This document shows, piece by piece, positions 6,658-15,337 of a stretch of 64,000 bases of DNA (the first letter of the stretch is position 1; each line of letters begins with the position of its first letter). The notes below the pieces were generated by a model. It ran no database searches, was not told where the DNA came from, and saw only the letters and a program-made list of their open reading frames with translations. A program made the position numbers and the translations under genes. Source of the DNA: Lunatimonas sp. (lineage in GTDB: Bacteria; Bacteroidota; Bacteroidia; Cytophagales; Cyclobacteriaceae); contig NZ_JAFIEU010000010.1 in the NCBI RefSeq assembly GCF_020832325.1, forward strand, positions 1 through 64,000, written 5' to 3'.

Positions 6658-8820
6658 TTACTTGATGAACAGCATCTCGCGGTATTTCACGAGTGGCCAG
6701 GATTCGTTGTCTACCAACAATTCCAGCTTGTCCACTGCATATCGGATTTTGTCAAAGTAAGCTTCCTTCACATCGGTGCTGTACAGCTTCGCCTTTTTAG
6801 CGATATCCTCTTCCTTGTTGATACGCTTTCTGGCTTCGATCATCTCACCTACGTTCAGTTTCAAAGACTCGATGTGCTTGCTCACCTGCTCGATGGTCTC
6901 GATTGCTGCGCGATGATCCAGTCCAAGTCCTTTGAGGCCATTGGCATTTTCGATCAGCTTGTTTTGATACTGAATCGCTGTTGGAATGATATGGTTAAGC
7001 GCCAAGTCACCCATTACCCTGGATTCAATCTGTACCCGCATGATGTAGTTTTCCAAGCGGATTTCGTGCCTTGCGTGAAGCTCTTTCTCGTTAAGAACCT
7101 TATGGCGCTTGTAGAGATCAGCGGTCTTCTTGGTTACCAAGGTATCCAAGGCAAACGGCGTGCTCTTCAGGTTGGATAGACCTCTTCGAGCAGCTTCTTC
7201 GGCCCACTCATCAGAGTAACCGTCTGCTTCGAAGCGTATATTCTTGCTCTCCTTGATGTATCTACGCAATACATCGACAATGGCAATCTTCTTCTCCTTA
7301 CCTGCCTCCATCTCCTTGTCGATGTCGACTTTCATTTCCTTCAGTACATCCGCAACGATCACGTTCAGCGCTGTCATCGGGCCGGCAGAGTTGGCGCTTG
7401 ATCCTACAGCGCGGAACTCGAACTTATTTCCGGTAAATGCGAACGGCGAAGTTCGGTTTCTATCGGTGTTGTCCAGTATGATTTCCGGGATTTTGGTAAG
7501 ACCGAGCTTCATGTACATGTTGTCGCCTTTCTCGATTTTCACGTTTCCATTCTGCTCCAATTCGTCCAAAACGGAACTCAATGTAGAACCTAGGAATACG
7601 GAGATGATCGCAGGAGGCGCCTCGTTTGCACCAAGTCTGTAATCATTACTTGCAGAAGCAATACTGGCTCGAAGTAGGTCGGCATAGACGTACACCGCCT
7701 TGATAGTACCTACCAAGAAGCACAGGAACTGCAAATTCTCCCTAGCCGAATTGCTGGGCTGGAACAGGTTGACACCGGTATCGGTAATCAATGACCAGTT
7801 ATTGTGCTTACCACTACCGTTAAGTCCGGCAAATGGCTTTTCGTGGAACAATACCTTGAATCCGTGCTTGTCCGCTACCTTCTCCATCAGGTCCATCAAC
7901 AACAGGTTGTGATCACAAGCCTTGTTGATTTCTTCGAAAAGGGGAGCTACTTCGTACTGACCGGGTGCCACTTCGTTGTGGCGGGTAGACACCGGTATGC
8001 CCAGCTTCCAGGCTTCGATTTCGAAATCCTTCATGTACTCTTTTACCCGCTGAGCAATTGAACCGAAATAATGGTCGTCCAACTGCTGTCCACGGGCAGG
8101 ATTGTGCCCATATACTGATCTGCCAGACATTACCAAGTCGGGTCGGGTAGCATAAAGTGCTTTATCGATTAGAAAATACTCCTGTTCCACACCCAGTGAA
8201 GGGGTCACCTTCTTCACATTTCTGTCAAAAAACTGGCAAATATCCACCGCGGCTTGGTTAATGGCCTCGGAAGAGCGGATCAGGGGTGTTTTGAAATCCA
8301 ATGCTTCGCCTGTGTAGGAAACGAAGATGGTAGGAATGCAAAGGGTTTTGTCGTAGATAAATATGGGGGAACTAGGATCCCAAGCGGTATAACCTCGGGC
8401 TTCAAAGGTCGTACGAATACCTCCACTAGGGAAAGAGGACGCATCGGGTTCCTGCTGAACCAAAGCGGTCCCTTTGAATTTTTCCATTCCGGAGAGGGCA
8501 TCGAAAAAGGTATCGTGCTTTTCAGCGGTGGAGCCTGTCAACGGTTGGAACCAGTGGGTATAGTGCGTAGCACCCTTGGCCATCGCCCAACTCTTCACTG
8601 CGGTGGCGACTTCTTCAGCCGTAGACATGTCAATTTTTGCTCCCTTTTCGATCGCACCGGCAACTCGCTGGTACACGGAAGGAGCCAATGCTTCTCGCAT
8701 TTCTTTCAGACCAAATACCTGAGATCCGAAGTAATCAGAAATCTTTAAAGAGGGCGCTTCAGAGGTCACGTAGGACCTTTCCTGCACCTTCATAAGCGCT
8801 AATTGTCTTAATGTTGCCAT
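6658..8820 (-). CDS. glnN: Glutamine synthetase type III
   Basis: 720 residues from the ATG at 8820. It makes glutamine from glutamate and ammonia with ATP in the cytoplasm, as the main ammonium-assimilation step. It is much longer than type I enzymes (about 450), and the layout is that of the GSIII family typical of Bacteroidota: an N-terminal GSIII region, then the catalytic block with NEVAPGQYEVAP and FHEKPFAGLNGSGKHNNWS, then a long helical C-terminal extension (about 560-720). The frame extends to an ATG at 8853, but that codon lies in the predicted -7 box, so 8820 is the better start. It has its own promoter and terminator and appears monocistronic. Confidence 0.95.
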   Translation of the reverse strand: MATLRQLALMKVQERSYVTSEAPSLKISDYFGSQVFGLKEMREALAPSVYQRVAGAIEKGAKIDMSTAEEVATAVKSWAMAKGATHYTHWFQPLTGSTAEKHDTFFDALSGMEKFKGTALVQQEPDASSFPSGGIRTTFEARGYTAWDPSSPIFIYDKTLCIPTIFVSYTGEALDFKTPLIRSSEAINQAAVDICQFFDRNVKKVTPSLGVEQEYFLIDKALYATRPDLVMSGRSVYGHNPARGQQLDDHYFGSIAQRVKEYMKDFEIEAWKLGIPVSTRHNEVAPGQYEVAPLFEEINKACDHNLLLMDLMEKVADKHGFKVLFHEKPFAGLNGSGKHNNWSLITDTGVNLFQPSNSARENLQFLCFLVGTIKAVYVYADLLRASIASASNDYRLGANEAPPAIISVFLGSTLSSVLDELEQNGNVKIEKGDNMYMKLGLTKIPEIILDNTDRNRTSPFAFTGNKFEFRAVGSSANSAGPMTALNVIVADVLKEMKVDIDKEMEAGKEKKIAIVDVLRRYIKESKNIRFEADGYSDEWAEEAARRGLSNLKSTPFALDTLVTKKTADLYKRHKVLNEKELHARHEIRLENYIMRVQIESRVMGDLALNHIIPTAIQYQNKLIENANGLKGLGLDHRAAIETIEQVSKHIESLKLNVGEMIEARKRINKEEDIAKKAKLYSTDVKEAYFDKIRYAVDKLELLVDNESWPLVKYREMLFIK

Positions 8821-8850
8821 CGTTGAAATTTGTGGTTTAAAATCGATACA

Positions 8851-8879
8851 CAAAAGTAGAAAAATATCTCATAAAACAA
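8851..8879 (-). promoter_or_regulatory. Bacteroidota-type promoter of glnN
   Basis: On the minus strand TTG (8877-8879), an 18-nt spacer, then TACTTTTG (8851-8858) fit the Bacteroidota -33/-7 consensus (TTTG and TAnnTTTG). Transcription would begin about 8844, about 25 nt before the ATG at 8820. Confidence 0.55.
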
Positions 8880-8997
8880 GTTAGTTGGTGAAAATTCGAG
8901 GTGATTTTCTCCAAATTTACACTTTTTGCAAAAAAATACCGCCTAAAACCGAACCAACCCCCGTTTTTCGAGGGGGGTTTCCGAAAAATTGCGAAAA

Positions 8998-9027
8998 TTG
9001 AAAACTTCGTCGAAATGCTTACCTTTG
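8998..9027 (+). promoter_or_regulatory. Bacteroidota-type promoter upstream of the mtaB leader
   Basis: TTG at 8998-9000, a 19-nt spacer, then TACCTTTG at 9020-9027 match the Bacteroidota consensus well. Transcription from about 9034 would give mtaB a leader of about 200 nt that contains both 92-nt repeat units. Confidence 0.6.
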
Positions 9028-9055
9028 CAACCGGTTTATAAATCAATCTGTTTTG

Positions 9056-9239
9056 AAATCGAGCATGACGTTACCGTCACACTCTGGGATCACTGTCAAC
9101 CATGCGAGATTCCATGTGACCTTTGAAAAATCAATTATAGACACATGAAATCGAGCACGACGCAAGCGACACACGGAGGAACGATTGTAATACGTGCGAG
9201 ATTCCATCTGACCGCTAAAGAACAAATTATAAACAGATG
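9056..9239 (+). repeat. Two tandem 92-nt structured leader units (9056-9147 and 9148-9239)
   Basis: Each unit is exactly 92 nt. Stem 1 pairs ATCGAGCAyG with CyTGCGAGAT-type arms (9058-9067 with 9101-9110; 9150-9159 with 9193-9202), with a symmetric GA/GA internal mismatch. The inner pairs change together between units (GCATG/CATGC against GCACG/CGTGC). Stem 2 pairs CATGTG (9113-9118) with CACATG (9142-9147) in unit 1, and CATCTG (9205-9210) with CAGATG (9234-9239) in unit 2, again a compensatory change. The last three bases of unit 2 are the mtaB start codon. The same element precedes the chaN-like gene (56837-57008). Confidence 0.8.
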
Positions 9240-9240
9240 A
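9145..9240 (+). CDS. Possible 31-residue peptide encoded by repeat unit 2, coupled to mtaB
   Basis: An ATG formed at the end of repeat unit 1 opens a 31-codon ORF. Its TGA stop overlaps the mtaB ATG as ATGA (9237-9240), the classic arrangement for translational coupling. Unit 1 encodes a similar peptide from 9053 (TTG) or 9065 (ATG) to the TGA at 9146-9148. Shared residues are K-S-S-x-T at the start, then ARFH-x-T, then II near the end. The intact unit before the chaN-like gene (56836-56931) encodes the same type of peptide, also 31 residues. Conservation could instead reflect RNA structure or repeat origin; whether it is translated is unknown. Confidence 0.35.
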   Translation: MKSSTTQATHGGTIVIRARFHLTAKEQIINR

Positions 9241-10550
9241 AAAGAGTCGCCTTCTATACGCTGGGTTGCAAATTAAATTACTCCGAGACCTCCACCATCA
9301 GCCGGATGTTTGAGCAAAAGGGGTATCTGAAGGTCGGATTCGAAGAAAACCCCGACATCTTTATCATAAACACCTGCTCGGTGACGGAAAATGCCGACAA
9401 AAAGTGTAAAAAGATCGTCAAAGAGGCAAAAAAGATATCCCCCCACTCCTACGTAACCATCATCGGCTGCTACGCCCAGTTAAAGCCGCAGGAAATTGCA
9501 GAAATAAAGGGGGTAGATGCCGTATTAGGCGCCGCAGAGAAGTTTAGACTGATCGAGCTGCTCGATGGCTTTGCGCATGCCCAGGAAACCAAGGTACTGG
9601 CCTCTGAAATCCACGAAGCGGATACTTTTCACGCCTCCCACAGCATGCATGACCGTACCCGGACCTTTTTGAAGGTACAGGACGGGTGCAACTATGGCTG
9701 CGCCTTTTGCACCATCCCTTTGGCAAGGGGAAAAAGCCGTAGCGACAGCATTGCCCAAGTCGTTGCCACCGCCCAGGCCATCGCTGACTCCACCGTCAAA
9801 GAGGTGGTATTGACAGGTGTGAATATCGGGGATTTCGGTATTCAGGAAGGAAAGCGCAAAGAACGACTGCTGGACCTGGTCAAAGCACTCGACGAGGTGG
9901 ATGGCATCCCGCGGTTCCGGATTTCCTCGATCGAACCCAATCTATTGACGAATCAGATCATCGAATTCGTATCCCGTTCCAACCGTTTTGTGCCGCACTT
10001 CCACATTCCGCTGCAATCCGGCAGCAATACCATCTTACGAAAAATGGGACGGCGCTACCTTCGTGAACTGTACGAGGACCGTGTAGCGAAGATCAAACAA
10101 CTGATGCCGCACTGCTGCATAGGCGTGGATGTAATTGTGGGCTTTCCGGGCGAAAGCGACGAACTGTTTCTGGAAACCTACCAGTTTTTGAACGAGCTCC
10201 CCATCTCCTACCTCCACGTCTTTACCTATTCCGAGCGGGCCAATACCCGTGCCATAGATATGGAGGACGTGGTGCCCATGAAAAAACGAAACGAGCGCTC
10301 GAAGATGCTGCGTATTCTTTCGGAAAAGAAAAAGCGGAAATTCTACGAAGAGAACCTGGGAAAAACCTGGAAAGTGCTCTTTGAAGAGGATATCGAAGAT
10401 GGCATGATGCACGGATTTACCGAAAACTATGTGCGTGTTGCGGCCAAATACGATCCCTTACTGATCAATGAGATCAAAACCGTCACCCTTACCGAAATCA
10501 ACAAAAGAGGTGTGGTCGACGTGGTAGAACCCGAAGTCGTATTCGAATGA
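9237..10550 (+). CDS. mtaB: tRNA (N6-threonylcarbamoyladenosine(37)-C2)-methylthiotransferase MtaB
   Basis: The 437-residue radical-SAM enzyme converts t6A37 to ms2t6A37 in tRNAs reading ANN codons. The N-terminal UPF0004 domain carries the three auxiliary cluster cysteines C11 (GCKLN), C47 (NTCSV) and C78 (GCYAQ). The radical SAM motif CxxxCxxC is C151, C155 and C158 in GCNYGCAFCTIPLARG, and a C-terminal TRAM-like beta region follows residue 375. Length and motif spacing fit MtaB better than MiaB or RimO. The start codon lies in the 3' arm of the repeat stem, so initiation may depend on unfolding or on coupling to the upstream short ORF. Confidence 0.92.
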   Translation: MKRVAFYTLGCKLNYSETSTISRMFEQKGYLKVGFEENPDIFIINTCSVTENADKKCKKIVKEAKKISPHSYVTIIGCYAQLKPQEIAEIKGVDAVLGAAEKFRLIELLDGFAHAQETKVLASEIHEADTFHASHSMHDRTRTFLKVQDGCNYGCAFCTIPLARGKSRSDSIAQVVATAQAIADSTVKEVVLTGVNIGDFGIQEGKRKERLLDLVKALDEVDGIPRFRISSIEPNLLTNQIIEFVSRSNRFVPHFHIPLQSGSNTILRKMGRRYLRELYEDRVAKIKQLMPHCCIGVDVIVGFPGESDELFLETYQFLNELPISYLHVFTYSERANTRAIDMEDVVPMKKRNERSKMLRILSEKKKRKFYEENLGKTWKVLFEEDIEDGMMHGFTENYVRVAAKYDPLLINEIKTVTLTEINKRGVVDVVEPEVVFE

Positions 10551-10554
10551 TTCC

Positions 10555-10800
10555 GCGCCTTTGGCGCTTGGGTGGTGTATTCGCAATCTTCCTTGGGCGT
10601 TGCCCAAGGCTAATGATTTTGCACCTTTGGTGCTTAAAGTCAAATAAGCACCAACGAAGCTACGGAAACTAGCATGGCCTTTGGGACTAGGGAACCATGC
10701 GGCCACCTCCACATTAGCACCAACGGTGCAGTAATCAATAACATGGCCTGCCAGGGCTATGTGCACCTGTCATCCGAATCCCAGTAAGCACCAAAGGTGC
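10555..10800. repeat. Cluster of GCACC..GGTGC-type palindromes
   Basis: The gap between mtaB and the M20 gene is filled with short palindromes: GCGCCTTTGGCGC (10555-10567), CCTTGGGCGTTGCCCAAGG (10591-10609), GCACCTTTGGTGC (10621-10633), a half copy GCACCAACG (10648), GCATGG/CCATGC arms (10672-10700), GCACCAACGGTGC (10717-10729), CATGGCC..GGGCTATG (10742-10761) and GCACCAAAGGTGC (10788-10800). Several are followed by similar tails (TAcAATCAA-like). They lie between two genes whose stop codons face each other, so they may act as terminators, but the repetition looks like a dispersed palindromic repeat family. No gene is evident. Confidence 0.6.
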
Positions 10801-10805
10801 TACAA

Positions 10806-12125
10806 TCAAATTCCGCCTTGTAGGTAATCCAGAGCCAGGTGACTTAAGGCTTTGACCCCTAGCACAAATCCACTCTCATCCAGGTAAAAATCCGGCGTGT
10901 GGTGCGCGGGCGCCTTTAAGGGATCCCCATCTGCCGGCATACCCCCCAAAAACACAAAAAGTCCTGGCTTGGCCTGCTGGTAAAAGCTAAAATCCTCTGC
11001 CCCCGTGATCAATTCATGTTCCACCAATCTTCCCGATCCCGTCACACGCTCCAAGGTGGGCAACATCTTTGCCGTCAGGCTTGGATCGTTGTAAGTGACC
11101 GGATACATTTTGCGGATGTTCACTTTTGCCTGCGCACCGGCACTTTGGGCAATGCCAGCGGCAATTTCAAAAATCCTCCGGTGAACCAACTCCTGTTGGG
11201 CCGCACTATAGGTACGGATCGTGCCGATCATAGCCACCTCTTCCGGAATGATATTGTGCCGAACCCCTCCGTGAATGGATCCAATGGTGACAATCGCCGG
11301 TATCTCGGTCACATTCACGCTTCGGCTTACGATAGTTTGTAGCCCAACCACGAGCTGAGATGCCGTCACAATGGGATCCACCGAAGACCAGGGGTAGGCC
11401 CCATGGGCCTGCTTGCCGATTACCTGTATTTCGAGATTGTCCACGGCGGCCATGGCCGGCCCGGATCGGTATTTGATCGTTCCTACAGGAGTCTGGGAAT
11501 TGATGTGCAACCCGAAAATGGCGTCTACATCCTCCATCACCCCTTCTTCCACCATCTGTTTGGCGCCCCAGGTGTCCAGATCATCCATCCCTTCTTCTGC
11601 GGGTTGAAAGATAAACTTCACGGTACCCGGGAGCTCGTTGCGTATGGAGGCCAAGGTTTCCGCTACCCCCATCAATATGGCCACGTGGGAATCGTGGCCG
11701 CAGGCATGGGACACACCTACTTCCTGTCCATTGTAACTAGCCGTCTTGGTGGATTTAAATGGTACATCCACCCGCTCAGTCACCGGCAGGGCATCCATGT
11801 CCGCCCGCAAGGCGACCGTTGGGCCGGGCTTTCCTCCCTTGAGTACCCCTACCACACCCGTTACAGCCACCTGTTCGGTGACCTCAAAGCCCAGGGCTCT
11901 CAGGTGTCCCGCCACAATCGACGCCGTACGCAGCTCCTGATTACCCAATTCGGGGTGTTGGTGAAAATCCCGTCTCCAAGCAATCACCTGCGCTTCCAGG
12001 GCCTCGGCTTTTTGGTCGATCGCGGTCCCTAAGGCCTGCTGGGCCAGCGCCGGACGGACCCAATCGGCACTCGCTAGTAGCAGCACCTGCAATAAAAAAG
12101 TAAATCGGTATATACTCGTTCTCAT
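10806..12125 (-). CDS. Secreted M20 family amidohydrolase (amino-acylase/hippurate hydrolase type)
   Basis: 439 residues from the ATG at 12125 (Met20 of the longer frame from 12182), chosen because it gives a compact signal peptide with the hydrophobic core FTFLLQVLLLAS. The M20D features are the N-terminal WRRDFHQHPELG motif, metal ligands in SHACGHDSH, the EEG-type motif QPAEEGMDD, and a dimerisation domain (about 225-345) before the C-terminal HHTPDFYLDE region. The family removes acyl groups from N-acyl amino acids or cleaves dipeptide-like amides with a dinuclear metal centre. A periplasmic location suggests nutrient scavenging. The exact substrate is unknown. Confidence 0.85.
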   Translation of the reverse strand: MRTSIYRFTFLLQVLLLASADWVRPALAQQALGTAIDQKAEALEAQVIAWRRDFHQHPELGNQELRTASIVAGHLRALGFEVTEQVAVTGVVGVLKGGKPGPTVALRADMDALPVTERVDVPFKSTKTASYNGQEVGVSHACGHDSHVAILMGVAETLASIRNELPGTVKFIFQPAEEGMDDLDTWGAKQMVEEGVMEDVDAIFGLHINSQTPVGTIKYRSGPAMAAVDNLEIQVIGKQAHGAYPWSSVDPIVTASQLVVGLQTIVSRSVNVTEIPAIVTIGSIHGGVRHNIIPEEVAMIGTIRTYSAAQQELVHRRIFEIAAGIAQSAGAQAKVNIRKMYPVTYNDPSLTAKMLPTLERVTGSGRLVEHELITGAEDFSFYQQAKPGLFVFLGGMPADGDPLKAPAHHTPDFYLDESGFVLGVKALSHLALDYLQGGI

Positions 12126-12263
12126 AAAGCGTTGCATCTGTTTATGAGGAAAGTTACGTATTGATCCAGTAATTTCCTTCAACTATTTTACGTTTATTAA
12201 AGGATACTTTAATCTTTTATAAGTAATTTAGCAGGGAAAAATAGCTATACGAACGGAAACTGC

Positions 12264-12686
12264 ATGCCCCCAATCTCTCAGCCCTTTCTTTTTCTTATTT
12301 TTTGTGCACTGATGCTCGCCGGATGCGGCGAGTGGCGGGAAGGAAATAAAGAGCAAGTAAAACCCCCTGTAAAAGACTACATCCGGGCTATTCCTGGTGA
12401 AGACGAGGAAGTACCCCTGGAGGCCATCCATCGGGGAGAGGTGTTGGTAGCCTATGCCAACTGCTACGAATGTCACAAGCGGGACAGCCGCTCCAAGGGA
12501 CCGTCCTTTGCCGATGTCGCCAAACGCTACCCTCGGCGACAGGTGTACATTGACCTGCTGGCGCGGAAAATCATCTCTGGGGGCACCGGTTCCTGGGGTT
12601 ACCCGGTGATGATTCCACACCCGGATGTGGCCTTTGAGGATGCCCAAGCCATGGCCACCTACGTGCTTTCGATCGACAAACGATAA
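12264..12686 (+). CDS. Monoheme cytochrome c lipoprotein
   Basis: 140 residues. A lipoprotein signal peptide ends at lipobox LAGC with Cys21. The heme c attachment motif CYECH lies at 67-71, and a Met in GYPVMIPHP (Met116) is the expected second axial ligand, as in cytochrome c551/class I proteins. It should be a membrane-anchored electron carrier facing the periplasm. It stands alone, with no oxidase or reductase gene nearby, so its partner cannot be named. The first ATG directly precedes the signal sequence. Confidence 0.85.
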   Translation: MPPISQPFLFLIFCALMLAGCGEWREGNKEQVKPPVKDYIRAIPGEDEEVPLEAIHRGEVLVAYANCYECHKRDSRSKGPSFADVAKRYPRRQVYIDLLARKIISGGTGSWGYPVMIPHPDVAFEDAQAMATYVLSIDKR

Positions 12687-13025
12687 TGGACTCCCACTTG
12701 CGCGGAAGTACTGAAACCAGACGAACCGAAAAAGGCTCAAGGTGGCGCCAGTAGTCGCTTAGCCTTGAAGTTAAAAGATACCTGTTTCAAACATAATCGG
12801 ATACAGCAAAAAAACTCTCACGCGACCAACTACCAAAGGCCGTCAATGTATGATCATCGGCCAACAAAACAGATACGCCCATACCAAATTAATTTTGGAT
12901 AAAAACAGCTTATGAAATAATCAGCAGGTAAAATAACCATTTGACTGATGGAAAAATTGTAAAAAAGCGAAGCGACCGGTATTATATTCAAAAAAATATA
13001 CTTCACGAACGACAAGATGCGGTAG
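12687..13025. other. Intergenic stretch, no gene seen
   Basis: The 339 bp between the cytochrome stop and the AraC-family stop are AT-rich with no convincing ORF or RNA gene. The two genes face each other, but I see no strong T-run hairpin. Confidence 0.5.
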
Positions 13026-13898
13026 CTAGCCTTCGCTGCTAAACCTGCCGTGATTTTTTAACAAAACTCGCTCTACCCGAAGGTTTACCTCAAAATGAGT
13101 CTTTAGGTACTGCCTAGGGGTAAGACCGGAGAAATCCTTGAAATCCTTGTGCAAGTGGGAGCCGTCGGTATACCCATGATCAACTACCAGCTCCAATAGA
13201 TCAAACTTCTGTGCAGCATGCATGGCATTGATCAGTGCATTGAACCGCACGATGCGACAGAATAGCTTTGGCGAGATGCCCACTTGCTGCTTAAAGTGAA
13301 TTTGAAAGGTTCGTTTCGATATGCGCGCTCCACATAGCATATTGTCGAGCGCAAATTGGCCTTTATTACGAACTATTTCATCGCATACGGAAGAGACATC
13401 TACGGACAGGTTGCGCTGCCCACCTTGGGCGAACCAATCCAACAACAAGGTATCTAGACGTTTGGCCCAATCGTTCGGACACTGGGTGGAAGTAAACAAA
13501 ATCCCTAGTTGCTCTTTTAATCCATGCAACCCGAGCTGTTCCAAATCCACAATGTTGTCCGTCAGCTTGTCTGTAGGTTCTCCTAAAAAATGGAAAAGTC
13601 CGGTAGGCGTAAATACGATGATAAATGAACAAAATCGGCCCACACTGTAGGCATAACCCACCCGGCTCATCTGTCCAAAAAGGAGTGGAACACCTGCTTC
13701 AAAATAATGTCTATCCAAAGGGGTGGGATAGGCAAGATAATTCCCTTTGGATACTTCTATGGGGATCGTCAACGCCGCTGTACCCTTAGGCGAAAAAAAC
13801 GGTCTATCGGGGGCCATGTAATCGTATTGGAACAACATGTACCCACTCACAAAGGGGCGCAAGGCAGGGAGTACCGGAAAAAAGCTTAGGTCATTCAT
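13026..13898 (-). CDS. AraC family transcriptional regulator (DUF6597-like N-terminus)
   Basis: 290 residues. The C-terminal third (about 180-275) is a double helix-turn-helix of the AraC/XylS type: recognition-helix region AQKFDLLELVVDHGYTDGSH, then LHKDFKDFSGLTPRQYLK, the classic second HTH signature. The N-terminal part lacks a clear cupin motif and resembles the DUF6597 sensor region often found in Bacteroidota AraC proteins. The ligand and targets are unknown. The nearest divergent gene is the DUF481 outer-membrane protein 344 bp away, a possible target. An inverted repeat ATTGATTA..TAATCAAT (14126-14156) lies between them. Confidence 0.85.
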   Translation of the reverse strand: MNDLSFFPVLPALRPFVSGYMLFQYDYMAPDRPFFSPKGTAALTIPIEVSKGNYLAYPTPLDRHYFEAGVPLLFGQMSRVGYAYSVGRFCSFIIVFTPTGLFHFLGEPTDKLTDNIVDLEQLGLHGLKEQLGILFTSTQCPNDWAKRLDTLLLDWFAQGGQRNLSVDVSSVCDEIVRNKGQFALDNMLCGARISKRTFQIHFKQQVGISPKLFCRIVRFNALINAMHAAQKFDLLELVVDHGYTDGSHLHKDFKDFSGLTPRQYLKTHFEVNLRVERVLLKNHGRFSSEG

Positions 13899-14242
13899 GG
13901 TTAGTGAGTTGTCAATTTTTCATTGGCAAAACCAAAATACAGAATCGATCATTAAAATCCAATCACAAAAATCCACCGAACGATCAAATCGATCCTTGAT
14001 TTGCTGGTAAAATGATCATCCAAAATAAACTCCGCCACGATCACTTCAAAAGACGGATCGCCGGACCCAATCGACCAACTGGCCCGAAGATTGATATCCA
14101 TCCACCCAAAAACAATGACAAACCTATTGATTACCGTGAATAAGGTTTTAATCAATCAATCGTCCCATTCGAGTGCAGCCCCGGTTTTACACTACCAAAA
14201 AAATTGATGATCTATGACTTATAAAAAAAATTTATAATAACC
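13899..14242. other. Divergent intergenic region with an inverted repeat
   Basis: This region separates the divergent AraC and DUF481 genes and contains no gene. ATTGATTA (14126-14133) and TAATCAAT (14149-14156) form an inverted repeat with a 15-nt gap, placed about 90 bp before the DUF481 start. It could be an operator, though no protein can be assigned to it. Confidence 0.35.
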
Positions 14243-15265
14243 ATGAAAGGGTGGTTCGGAACCTTTTTGCTTGCCCTGCTGCTCGTTGATGGACTGGCGC
14301 AGACCATGGATACGGTATTTTTGGCCGGGCAAGCCCCTATTGTCGGAGAGCTTAGGAGAATCCGGTACGGCACCCTCCATTTCAAGGGCGAAAACCTCGG
14401 AAACCTAGAAATCGACCTAACCCATGTACAAACCATACGGGCCTACGGATATGGCTACCGAATTCAGACCGCTCAGCGCCAGTTTGTTGTTGGGGTCTTT
14501 ATTCCCCACGGGGAACCGGGAAAAGTAACGGTATACGATGGCTTTGAAAACAGGGATTTTGAGGTCAGAAACCTCAACGAGGTACAGCTTATACATCAAC
14601 GTTTTTTTCGAAGAATGGAAGGAAGGGCCGGGGCTGGGTACAGCTTCTCGCGCAGCAGCGAAATCGGTAGGTGGAACGGTGACTTTGTACTCGAATACGA
14701 TACCGAACGGCTGGATGTAGATCTTCGCGGATCGGTAATTCTCACGCAAGAGGAAGGCAGGCTTAGCCGCGAACGGGAAAGCCTACAGCTTCTGGGCAAC
14801 TATTACTTGAATCCTACCTGGTATGGCTTTGGCTTGGTAAATTACCAGCGAAACCTCCAACTCGGAATAAGCCGCCGCCTACAGCAGGGCCTAGGCATGG
14901 GTGTCCATTTGATCCAGCATAAGCGAGGGATTACCCGGTTACGCACCGGGGCGGTCATCAACCAGGAATTTAACCTGGAAGGCACTCGAAACAACAGCTT
15001 ATATGAGTGGCCCATCATGCTGGACGTCACACTATTCAAACTAAAAAAACCCAAAATTCGATTTAACACGACCCAAACCCTATTTGTAGGATTAACCCAG
15101 TCAGGCAGGTACCGAAACGACGGCGACACCCGATTAAGCTGGACTGTGGTGAACAACTTGGATATAGGATTGAATTTCTACAACAACTACGACAACCAAC
15201 CCCCCGTTGAAATGGGTGAAAATTTTGACTACGGGATGGTGATTTCCATCGGCTATACGTTCTAG
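14243..15265 (+). CDS. DUF481-family outer membrane beta-barrel protein
   Basis: 340 residues with a signal peptide (FGTFLLALLLVDGLAQ). An SH3-like N-terminal region (about 25-115) is followed by a barrel region with alternating aromatic strands (GAGYSFSRSSEIG, NYYLNPTWYGFGLVNYQRN, LDIGLNFYNNYDNQPP). The protein ends in GMVISIGYTF with a C-terminal aromatic residue, as expected for Bam-assembled barrels. The pattern is that of DUF481 (salt-induced outer membrane protein) family members. The function is unknown; it may be a small-molecule pore or envelope-stability factor. Confidence 0.7.
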   Translation: MKGWFGTFLLALLLVDGLAQTMDTVFLAGQAPIVGELRRIRYGTLHFKGENLGNLEIDLTHVQTIRAYGYGYRIQTAQRQFVVGVFIPHGEPGKVTVYDGFENRDFEVRNLNEVQLIHQRFFRRMEGRAGAGYSFSRSSEIGRWNGDFVLEYDTERLDVDLRGSVILTQEEGRLSRERESLQLLGNYYLNPTWYGFGLVNYQRNLQLGISRRLQQGLGMGVHLIQHKRGITRLRTGAVINQEFNLEGTRNNSLYEWPIMLDVTLFKLKKPKIRFNTTQTLFVGLTQSGRYRNDGDTRLSWTVVNNLDIGLNFYNNYDNQPPVEMGENFDYGMVISIGYTF

Positions 15266-15337
15266 CGTCCTAAACCACCGTTTCGGCTGATCTTAATTCC
15301 AAATGGAATTAAAGAGGAATCTATACGATGACGAATC

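Noticed and set aside
9056-9239. CRISPR array
   Set aside because: The two units are 92 nt, adjacent with no spacers, and end in start codons; no cas genes are in the window.
10458-10766. 102-codon minus-strand frame over the mtaB end and palindrome cluster
   Set aside because: It consists of palindrome-derived sequence and the antisense of mtaB.
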